DNA of 64,000 nt from an uncultured Carnobacteriaceae bacterium (GTDB lineage: Bacteria > Bacillota > Bacilli > Lactobacillales > Aerococcaceae): positions 5,074-69,073 of the forward strand of contig CALHVK010000115.1 in the NCBI GenBank assembly GCA_938039195.1, given 5' to 3'. Positions 57,313-64,000 of the stretch are shown here, one piece after another. The translations under genes were made by a program, and so were the position numbers. The first letter of the stretch is position 1. Each line of letters begins with the position of its first letter. The notes beneath the pieces were generated by a model. The model saw only the letters and a list, made by a program, of their open reading frames with translations. It ran no database searches and was not told the origin of the DNA.

Positions 57313-60300
57313 TTGATAGATGTAAATAATTTTGAAAGTATGCAGATTGGGTTAGCTTCTCCGGAGAAAATCCGTGAGTGGTCACATGGTGAAGTTACAA
57401 AACCAGAAACAATCAACTACCGTACTTTAAAACCAGAACGCGATGGTTTATTCTGTGAGAAAATCTTTGGACCAACAAAAGACTTAGAATGTTCTTGTGG
57501 AAAATTAAAGAAAATCAACAACAAAGGGAAAGTCTGCGATCGTTGTGGCGTTGAAGTAACGCGCTCAAAAGTTCGTCGTGAACGTATGGGACACATCGAA
57601 TTAGCAGCTCCAGTATCACACGTGTGGTACTTCAAAGGTATTCCAAGCCGCATGGGACTTGTGTTAGACATGAGTCCACGTGCGTTGGAAGAAGTCATTT
57701 ATTTTGCAAGCTACGTTGTTATCGACGCTGGCGACACAACATTAATGAACAAACAATTATTAACTGAACGTGAATACCGTGAAAAACGTGCAGAATTCGG
57801 AACTCGTTTCCACGCTGCAATGGGTGCGGAAGCCGTTCAAGAGTTATTAAACAATGTTGACTTAGACGCTGAAATCGCTGAATTAAAAGAAGAGTTGAAA
57901 ACAGCTCAAGGTCAAAAACGTACTCGTGCAATCCGTCGTTTAGACATTTTAGATGCCTTCAAAGAATCAGGAAACAAACCTGGTTGGATGGTAATGGATG
58001 TTATTCCAGTTATCCCACCAGATTTACGTCCAATGGTTCAATTAGAAGGTGGACGTTTTGCAACAAGTGACTTAAACGATTTATACCGTCGTGTGATTAA
58101 CCGTAATAACCGTCTAAAACGTTTATTAGAATTAAACGCACCTCGTATCATCGTTCAAAACGAAAAACGTATGTTACAAGAAGCAGTGGATGCTTTAATC
58201 GATAATGGTCGTCGTGGTCGTCCAGTTACTGGACCAGGTAACCGTCCATTGAAATCATTAAGCCACATGCTTAAAGGGAAACAAGGTCGTTTCCGTCAAA
58301 ACCTACTTGGTAAACGTGTAGACTACTCTGGACGTTCTGTAATCGTAGTAGGACCAAACTTGAAGATGTACCAATGTGGTCTTCCTAAAGAAATGGCGAT
58401 TGAATTATTCAAACCTTTCGTAATGAAAGAATTAGTGGAACGTGAAATCGCTGGAAACATCAAGAGCGCTAAACGTAAAATTGAACGTTTAGATGACGAT
58501 ATTTGGGGAATCCTTGAAGAAGTAATTCGTGAACACCCAGTTCTATTGAACCGTGCACCTACACTTCACAGATTAGGGATTCAAGCGTTCGAACCAACTC
58601 TAGTAGAAGGTCGTGCCATCCGTCTTCACCCACTTGTGTGTGAAGCCTACAATGCCGACTTCGACGGAGACCAAATGGCGGTTCACGTACCATTATCTCA
58701 AGAAGCTCAAGCTGAAGCGCGCTTATTAATGTTAGCGGCTCAAAACATCCTAAACCCTAAAGATGGTAAACCAGTAGTTACACCATCTCAAGACATGGTT
58801 TTAGGGAACTATTACTTAACAATGGAACAAGAAGGCCGTGTTGGTGAAGGTATGTTCTTCAAAGACATGGACGAAGCAATCTTGGCTTACAACAATGGAT
58901 ACGTTCATTTACACAGCCGTATTGCGATTCCAGCAAGCTCGCTTCCAGATAAACCATTTACTGATTGGCAAAAAGAGAGAATGATGGTAACGACTGTTGG
59001 TAAATTATTATTCAACGAAATCATGCCAAACGAATTCCCTTATTTAAATGAGCCAACAATGGAAAACTTAGAAGTAGCTACACCAGATAAATACTTCTTA
59101 GAACCAGGGGCAAACATTAAAGAAGAAATCGCTAAACGCGAAATCGTTTCTCCATTCAAGAAGAAAAACTTAGGTCAAATCATCGCCGAAGTGTTCAAAC
59201 GATTCCATATCACTGAAACTTCAATGATGTTAGACCGTATGAAAGACTTAGGATATAAATTCTCAACTCGTGCTGGTTTAACAGTAGGGATTGCAGATAT
59301 TTCAGTTGCGGACAACAAGAAAGAAATTCTTGAAGAAGCACATAAACAAGTCGACAACATCTCTAAATTATTCCGTCGTGGTTTAATTACAGATGATGAA
59401 CGTTATGAACGTGTTATCGAAACATGGAACAAAGCGAAAGATGATATCCAAAAAGCGTTAATTCGCACATTAGGTTCTCGTAACCCAATCTTCATGATGA
59501 GTGATTCTGGAGCCCGTGGTAACATCTCTAACTTTACTCAGCTTGCTGGTATGCGTGGTCTTATGGCCGCTCCTAACGGTAAGATCATGGAATTACCGGT
59601 AACATCAAACTTCCGTGAAGGGTTAACCGTTATGGAAATGTTCTTGTCTACTCACGGTGCTCGTAAAGGGATGACCGATACGGCCTTGAAGACAGCCGAC
59701 TCAGGTTACTTAACTCGTCGTTTAGTAGACGTTGCGCAAGATGTGATCATTCGTGAAACAGACTGCGGAAGCGATCGAGGTTTAACAATTACTGCGATTA
59801 AAGAAGGAAATGAAGTCATTGAAACACTTGAAGAACGTATGTTAGGACGTTACGCACAACGTTCAGTGAAACATCCTGAAACAGGTGAAGTGTTAGTAGC
59901 ACGCAATGAAATCATTACTGAAGATATTGCTCGTAAGATTGTTGAAGCTGGAATTGAAGAAATTACAATTCGTTCAGCCTTCACATGTGATACAAAACAT
60001 GGGGTATGTAAATACTGTTATGGACGTAACTTAGCTACAGGTTCAGAAGTTGAAGTTGGGGAAGCAGTTGGTACAATTGCCGCTCAATCAATCGGGGAAC
60101 CTGGTACACAGTTAACAATGCGTACGTTCCATACCGGTGGGGTTGCCGGAGACGATATTACTCAAGGTTTACCTCGTATCCAAGAAATCTTCGAAGCGCG
60201 TAATCCTAAAGGGGTTGCGACAATCAGTGAAGTAGCGGGTGAAGTAGTTTCTATCGAAGAAAATGCTGGAAGTCGTACAAAAGAAATTACGATCAAAGGT

Positions 60301-60957
60301 TCTACAGATACTCGTACTTATACAGTTCCATTTACAGCTCGTCTAAAAGTGGAAGAAGGACAAATCATCGATCGTGGTGCTCCGTTAACAGAAGGTTCTA
60401 TCGATCCTAAAGAATTATTACGTGTTCGTGACGTATTATCAGTTGAAAACTACTTATTACGTGAAGTACAAAAAGTATACCGTATGCAAGGGGTAGAAAT
60501 CGGCGATAAACACGTTGAGGTAATGGTTCGTCAAATGTTACGTAAAGTTCGCGTAATGGATCCAGGTTCAACAGAAATCCTTCCAGGAACATTACTTGAT
60601 ATTGCAGACTTTACAGAACGTAACCGCTCTGCAATCATGAACGGTGAAGTGCCTGCGACAGCTCGTCCTGTATTATTAGGTATTACAAAAGCTTCATTAG
60701 AAACAAACAGCTTCTTGTCTGCTGCATCATTCCAAGAAACAACTCGTGTCTTGACAGATGCTTCTATCCGCGGCAAGAAAGACCACTTACTAGGATTGAA
60801 AGAAAATGTTATCATCGGTAAGATCATCCCTGCTGGTACAGGTATGGCTCGTTACCGCAATATGGAAACAAGTACTTCAGAACCAGTATTACCAGTGGAA
60901 CAAACAGAAGGTTTAGTTGGTGAACCAGCAACTTCTGAAGAAGACACAAATGAATAA
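57313..60957 (+). CDS. rpoC: RNA polymerase beta' subunit
   Basis: 1214 aa from TTG 57313, behind AAAGGGAGGTAGG. The N-terminal zinc site uses C60, C62, C75 and C78. The catalytic NADFDGD lies at 447-453 with the three magnesium-binding aspartates. A second zinc cluster occurs near 890-905 ([15 protein letters not shown]). The bridge/trigger region [18 protein letters not shown] is intact. The end is an acidic, variable tail. The strong terminator at 60972 follows. Confidence 0.97.
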   Translation: MIDVNNFESMQIGLASPEKIREWSHGEVTKPETINYRTLKPERDGLFCEKIFGPTKDLECSCGKLKKINNKGKVCDRCGVEVTRSKVRRERMGHIELAAPVSHVWYFKGIPSRMGLVLDMSPRALEEVIYFASYVVIDAGDTTLMNKQLLTEREYREKRAEFGTRFHAAMGAEAVQELLNNVDLDAEIAELKEELKTAQGQKRTRAIRRLDILDAFKESGNKPGWMVMDVIPVIPPDLRPMVQLEGGRFATSDLNDLYRRVINRNNRLKRLLELNAPRIIVQNEKRMLQEAVDALIDNGRRGRPVTGPGNRPLKSLSHMLKGKQGRFRQNLLGKRVDYSGRSVIVVGPNLKMYQCGLPKEMAIELFKPFVMKELVEREIAGNIKSAKRKIERLDDDIWGILEEVIREHPVLLNRAPTLHRLGIQAFEPTLVEGRAIRLHPLVCEAYNADFDGDQMAVHVPLSQEAQAEARLLMLAAQNILNPKDGKPVVTPSQDMVLGNYYLTMEQEGRVGEGMFFKDMDEAILAYNNGYVHLHSRIAIPASSLPDKPFTDWQKERMMVTTVGKLLFNEIMPNEFPYLNEPTMENLEVATPDKYFLEPGANIKEEIAKREIVSPFKKKNLGQIIAEVFKRFHITETSMMLDRMKDLGYKFSTRAGLTVGIADISVADNKKEILEEAHKQVDNISKLFRRGLITDDERYERVIETWNKAKDDIQKALIRTLGSRNPIFMMSDSGARGNISNFTQLAGMRGLMAAPNGKIMELPVTSNFREGLTVMEMFLSTHGARKGMTDTALKTADSGYLTRRLVDVAQDVIIRETDCGSDRGLTITAIKEGNEVIETLEERMLGRYAQRSVKHPETGEVLVARNEIITEDIARKIVEAGIEEITIRSAFTCDTKHGVCKYCYGRNLATGSEVEVGEAVGTIAAQSIGEPGTQLTMRTFHTGGVAGDDITQGLPRIQEIFEARNPKGVATISEVAGEVVSIEENAGSRTKEITIKGSTDTRTYTVPFTARLKVEEGQIIDRGAPLTEGSIDPKELLRVRDVLSVENYLLREVQKVYRMQGVEIGDKHVEVMVRQMLRKVRVMDPGSTEILPGTLLDIADFTERNRSAIMNGEVPATARPVLLGITKASLETNSFLSAASFQETTRVLTDASIRGKKDHLLGLKENVIIGKIIPAGTGMARYRNMETSTSEPVLPVEQTEGLVGEPATSEEDTNE

Positions 60958-60971
60958 TCTGTGAATTCACG

Positions 60972-61003
60972 CACCCTATTGATGGTTCAATAGGGTGTTT
61001 TTT
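60972..61003 (+). terminator. Terminator after rpoC
   Basis: Perfect 11-bp arms CACCCTATTGA (60972-60982) and TCAATAGGGTG (60987-60997), loop TGGT, then TTTTTT. Confidence 0.92.
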
Positions 61004-61028
61004 CTTCGATTATTCATAAAAGGTTTCT

Positions 61029-61056
61029 TTGAAGTTCTAACAAAATAGTGTATAAT
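61029..61056 (+). promoter_or_regulatory. Promoter of the lipoprotein gene
   Basis: -35 TTGAAG (61029-61034), 16-base spacer, -10 TATAAT (61051-61056). Confidence 0.72.
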
Positions 61057-61084
61057 AGCGGAAACTTAAGAATGGAGTGAAAAA

Positions 61085-61723
61085 ATGAAAAAAACAACAA
61101 AAATCTTAAGTCTTGCAGCCGCAAGCTTATTAGCCGCTTGTTCAAACCAAGCTGCACCAGCAAAAGAAACTACGACTGCTGCTCCTGAAACAACAGTGCA
61201 ACAGACAACGCAAGCTCCTGCTACAAATGTGACAGCCACTACAAGTATAGCCAATACACCTACTACTTCAAGTGCAGTGACAAGTTCTAGTCAGTCTATC
61301 GGAAGTCAAAATGCAATGCAGAAAGAATTGATTGATGCGTTCCAAAAAGCTTATCCTGATTTGGATATAACAAAAATTGAACTTGTTTATGGCACATACT
61401 ATGAAGTGGAAGCAATGAATAGTACAACTGAGTTTACATATCGATATGATCAAAATTCCAAAACTTTTATTCTAGCAGAACAAGATAACGCAGATCCTAA
61501 TGAACATAATGTAAAAAAATTGGATCTTCCTAGTTTAAAACAAGTTGATGATATGATTGCTATTGCGCAAAAAGCATTTTCAACTGGTGTTCTTCGTGAG
61601 TGGAGTGTTGATAAGGATCATGGGGATATTATTTGGGAGTTTGAATTTCTTGAAAGTAACGGGAACGATGTTACGGTAAAAGTTTCAAACTCAACAGGGC
61701 AAGTTTTAGAAATTGATCGATAA
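61085..61723 (+). CDS. Lipoprotein with PepSY-like C-terminal domain
   Basis: 212 aa. The signal peptide ends in the lipobox SLLAAC with C19 as the lipidated residue. A low-complexity Thr/Ala/Ser/Pro-rich linker (about 20-78) spans the wall, then a globular domain of about 130 residues. The repeated pattern (IDAFQKAYPDLDITKIELVYG, then VKVSNSTGQVLEID at the end) resembles PepSY domains, which are common in secreted lipoproteins. No catalytic function can be assigned. The gene is monocistronic with its own promoter and terminator. Confidence 0.82.
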   Translation: MKKTTKILSLAAASLLAACSNQAAPAKETTTAAPETTVQQTTQAPATNVTATTSIANTPTTSSAVTSSSQSIGSQNAMQKELIDAFQKAYPDLDITKIELVYGTYYEVEAMNSTTEFTYRYDQNSKTFILAEQDNADPNEHNVKKLDLPSLKQVDDMIAIAQKAFSTGVLREWSVDKDHGDIIWEFEFLESNGNDVTVKVSNSTGQVLEIDR

Positions 61724-62030
61724 GATGTATTCTGTACCCCGTCAAGGATTGGTTTTCCAATGCTTGGCGGGATATTTTTATGCTTAAAATGATAAGAAAG
61801 AGCCCGAAAAAAGATTAAGAAAATATTAAGAGTTTTGAAAAGTTGAAAAAATAAATCATTAAAAAAACGAATTAATTCATTGGATAGTGGGAAAAAGGAT
61901 TTATAGGTGGAATTAAATCATTTAAAAGCGACAAATATATAATATTTTAAATAAAAAATAAAACCGCTATCAAATTTATGTGATTGGTAGTATAATAAAA
62001 ATGAATAAAAGAAAGATTGGGGTAGTGTAT
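61724..62030 (+). other. AT-rich intergenic region
   Basis: 307 bases. After the terminator the sequence is very AT-rich (61780-61980) with no recognised gene or stable repeat. TATAAT at 61991-61996 is a possible -10 for the next gene, without a convincing -35. Confidence 0.5.
61738..61778 (+). terminator. Terminator after the lipoprotein gene
   Basis: CCCGTCAAGGATTGG (61738-61752) pairs with CCAATGCTTGGCGGG (61757-61771), loop TTTT, one mismatch and one G·U, followed by ATATTTTT. Confidence 0.85.
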
Positions 62031-63110
62031 ATGAGTCAGGAATTGTACCAAAGTATACCGTTGCTATTTAAGCTCGTAAAAAAGCAAACAGAACTCAAAA
62101 ATGCTGCCTTTGCTTTTCAGAATAAACGAGGAGCAGTGAAGTTTTTCTTTTTAATTGAACGTGATGAACAGCAAGATTTACGTTTATTATTCTTCAAAAA
62201 CGAAGAAGAACTTGTTCGTTATCGACTCTCAGAACGACTGGTAACCATGTCGGACGAGGTGGTCGGAGAGGAACGGACCGAAGCGTTTTGGTTTAGAAAA
62301 GGCATCGAAATTCAGTTTTCAAAACGTGCGGATTTTGATGAAGAGGAAATCGAATACTTGAAGCAAAAGGGGTATCCTGTGAAAGGTGCCAGAGAATTGC
62401 CAATGATTTCGAGCTTCAATGAACCATTTGATCTATTCGCAGACTTAAAGAAGTCAGAAGTACAGTTTGTGCTACGCGTGAGTGATATTCTCTTGCAAGA
62501 GGGCAACTGGAAGGAACTTTTGAAGGCTGCTAGTATTCTCGACCAAGAAGACGCGGATTGCTATGCTGTTCTCGAATATAATCAAAAAACAAAGGCTGTA
62601 AAGTCGCTTGATATCACGCGTAAGGAAATCAGCTTCGATAAGATTGCTGAATTGAAGCCATTCTTCCAAGTGAAACCTGAACCCATTGCGGTCAGTGATT
62701 TCTCGCTCTTACGTGCAAAGAAGGCGATTCAAGGCATCTTATCAGAAAGCTTTGAGATCCAGTTGACATTGTCGCCAATTGCGGCCATGGGATTTTATAA
62801 GACAGGTGCGTTTATGCTGGCGATTGCCGATGAGCGTGAAATCATCTTCTTACAGGAAACAGATTTAGATACAAAAGCGATTCAGAATTATATTTTAGAA
62901 CTCATTATGATGATGGAGGCTGTGCCGCTTCGCTTTATTACAAGTGGACCATTTGCCATGAGACTCTCGAATATGGTCGATCAGCTCTTAAAACGACTTG
63001 GAACGGATATTGTTATCTTGGATGAATTGCCAACGATGAACCGTTACTCAAGCCTTGCGAAAATGGATCTTCTATTATCGCAAAATGATATTGATAATCT
63101 TCTCTTTTAA
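62031..63110 (+). CDS. Hypothetical protein, 359 aa
   Basis: The start ATG 62031 follows GATTGGGGTAGTG; earlier in-frame starts (61980, 62001) overlap the likely promoter. I do not recognise the family. It is cytoplasmic in appearance: no signal peptide or membrane helix, rich in Phe, Glu and Leu. Two related-looking halves are possible but not shown. The last residues, LLLSQNDIDNLLF, resemble the LSQ-x-EID-x-LL peptide at the start of flagellar switch proteins FliM/FliY. It stands between a lipoprotein gene and yigZ with its own terminator. Confidence 0.75.
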   Translation: MSQELYQSIPLLFKLVKKQTELKNAAFAFQNKRGAVKFFFLIERDEQQDLRLLFFKNEEELVRYRLSERLVTMSDEVVGEERTEAFWFRKGIEIQFSKRADFDEEEIEYLKQKGYPVKGARELPMISSFNEPFDLFADLKKSEVQFVLRVSDILLQEGNWKELLKAASILDQEDADCYAVLEYNQKTKAVKSLDITRKEISFDKIAELKPFFQVKPEPIAVSDFSLLRAKKAIQGILSESFEIQLTLSPIAAMGFYKTGAFMLAIADEREIIFLQETDLDTKAIQNYILELIMMMEAVPLRFITSGPFAMRLSNMVDQLLKRLGTDIVILDELPTMNRYSSLAKMDLLLSQNDIDNLLF

Positions 63111-63112
63111 GT

Positions 63113-63195
63113 GAAACGTTGAGACCCGTGCCCTTAACGTTTCCGCTAGTGTAGGAATTGGAAGGGGGAGAAGCTAAATACTCTCACAGCTTCTC
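63113..63195 (+). repeat. Two hairpins in the gap after the hypothetical gene
   Basis: GAAACGTT (63113-63120) pairs with AACGTTTC (63136-63143), and GAGAAGCT (63168-63175) pairs with AGCTTCTC (63188-63195). Neither has a U-run. They precede the bidirectional terminator at 63227. Confidence 0.5.
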
Positions 63196-63226
63196 TGTCC
63201 ATCCATCCTCGAATATATAACCGTAG

Positions 63227-63262
63227 AAAAAGAGGTCTATTCATTTGAATAGACCTCTTTTT
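63227..63262. terminator. Bidirectional terminator before yigZ
   Basis: Perfect 17-bp arms 63227-63243 and 63246-63262 around AGAGGTCTATTC/GAATAGACCTCT, with A-run and T-run. It serves both convergent genes and touches the yigZ stop codon. Confidence 0.9.
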
Positions 63263-63897
63263 TATTGAACTGGATATTCTGTATACATTTCTCCAAGACT
63301 TTCAAACTCCACTTGATTTTGCAAAAGCTCAATGATGGCTGCTTGGAAGCCTTCGACCTCTTGAACAGGGAGGCTGCAGGTGAATTGAACATTATTGAGG
63401 AAGACTTTATCGACGATGGGAATATTTTGCGTCTGACAATAATATTCCACTTTTCCTACATGTGCGTAATCAAAGGTTAGGGCAAGTTGGTCCTCTAGTC
63501 GGCATTCGACGATTCCGATGGCTTTCAACCCTTCGCTTACAGCCCCAGAATACGCACGAACGAGTCCGCCAGCACCTAGCTTCGTTCCGCCGAAGTAACG
63601 TGTCACTACGACCGCGACATCCTTTAATTCATTTTTCTTAAGAACTTCTAGCATCGGAACGCCTGCGGTACCACTTGGCTCACCGTCATCCATCGCACGC
63701 TGCACTTGGTCGTTTTCCCCAATGAGAAAAGCAGAGCAGTTATGCGTTGCCTTCCAATGTTCTTTTTTGATAGCTTGGATAAATTCGAGCGCTTGTTCTT
63801 CGTCTGTTACCCGCTGAAAATGCGCAATAAAACGAGAACCTTTAATCTCGATTTCATTCGTCCCAGCCTCTTTAATGGTTTTATATCTCTCTAACAT
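63262..63897 (-). CDS. yigZ: YigZ/IMPACT-family protein
   Basis: 211 aa. The N-terminal UPF0029 domain (about 15-125) shows KGSRFIAHF, DDGEPSGTAGVPML and VVVTRYFGGTKLGAGGLVRAYS, which are diagnostic. The C-terminal DUF1949 domain (about 135-205) is shorter and variable. The family is related to eukaryotic IMPACT and its bacterial role is unclear. In many Firmicutes it is next to comFA; here it is not. RBS GGGGAAAG on the minus strand precedes the ATG. Confidence 0.92.
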   Translation of the reverse strand: MLERYKTIKEAGTNEIEIKGSRFIAHFQRVTDEEQALEFIQAIKKEHWKATHNCSAFLIGENDQVQRAMDDGEPSGTAGVPMLEVLKKNELKDVAVVVTRYFGGTKLGAGGLVRAYSGAVSEGLKAIGIVECRLEDQLALTFDYAHVGKVEYYCQTQNIPIVDKVFLNNVQFTCSLPVQEVEGFQAAIIELLQNQVEFESLGEMYTEYPVQ

Positions 63898-63991
63898 TCT
63901 TTCCCCTCACTTTGGTATTAGTATAGCATAAAGTCGTAAGTATCTCTGCTTTTTTTTAATGGTCAAATATGGTAGTATAGAAAGGCAGTAT

Positions 63992-64000
63992 ATGACTGGA
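63992..64000 (+). CDS. Possible start of a further gene cut by the window end
   Basis: ATGACTGGA follows GAAAGG (63980-63985) and a TAGTAT/TATAGA box. Only three codons are visible, so the gene cannot be identified. It would be divergent from yigZ. Confidence 0.25.

Overview
The window reads as chromosomal core sequence from a low-GC Gram-positive of the order Lactobacillales. The evidence is the comF–hpf–secA–prfB–ftsEX order, the secG–esterase–rnr–smpB order, a type-3 ProS, two T-box leaders, TTG starts behind strong Shine-Dalgarno sites, and a Vex/Vnc locus like that of streptococci. A free-standing PEP carboxykinase/oxaloacetate decarboxylase operon and competence genes fit a Granulicatella/Carnobacteriaceae-like organism. 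That placement is inference from gene content, not a database match. No rRNA, tRNA, CRISPR array, prophage, transposase or insertion sequence was recognised.

Layout. 1–4193: end of prfA, then prmC, tsaC, glyA, upp. 4332–10725: the eight-gene F1Fo ATPase operon atpBEFHAGDC, without atpI. 10804–13047 (minus strand): a small redox operon (thioredoxin-like, PPOX flavoprotein, glutathione peroxidase, HAD phosphatase). 13201–17007: secG, carboxylesterase, rnr, smpB. 17171–22534: ABC exporter plus two-component system matching vex1-vex2-vex3-vncR-vncS. 22725–27628: pckA followed by a complete biotin-dependent, Na+-pumping oxaloacetate decarboxylase. 27714–29749: comFA, comFC. 29853–30947 (minus): gldA. 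31342–37922: hpf, secA, prfB with programmed frameshift, ftsE, ftsX. 38027–41138: Met T-box and metQ-metN-metI, then a MazG-like gene. 41616–43300: Pro T-box and proS. 43335–48018: galT, tsaB, fused double-GNAT protein, tsaD, rpmE2. 48558–49415 (minus): DUF368 protein. 49611–53311: degV, coiA, uridine phosphorylase, deoC. 53620–60957: rpoB, rpoC. 61085–63897: lipoprotein, an unrecognised 359-aa protein, and YigZ (minus).

How genes work together. TsaC, TsaB and TsaD supply t6A tRNA modification; PrmC methylates the release factors encoded here (prfA, prfB). PckA plus OadA/B/D/G could form a PEP-to-pyruvate route that yields ATP and also expels Na+; its promoter carries a CcpA cre-like palindrome. 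ComFA, ComFC and CoiA point to natural transformation.

The least explained parts are intergenic: a roughly 340-nt nested inverted repeat after rpmE (48029–48370), a second nested element before ftsE (36074–36258), a perfect 40-bp palindrome (48437–48476), and three palindromes sharing an ATCAT-N2-ATGAT core. I did not find an obviously new multi-gene defence or secretion system; most coding content is housekeeping.
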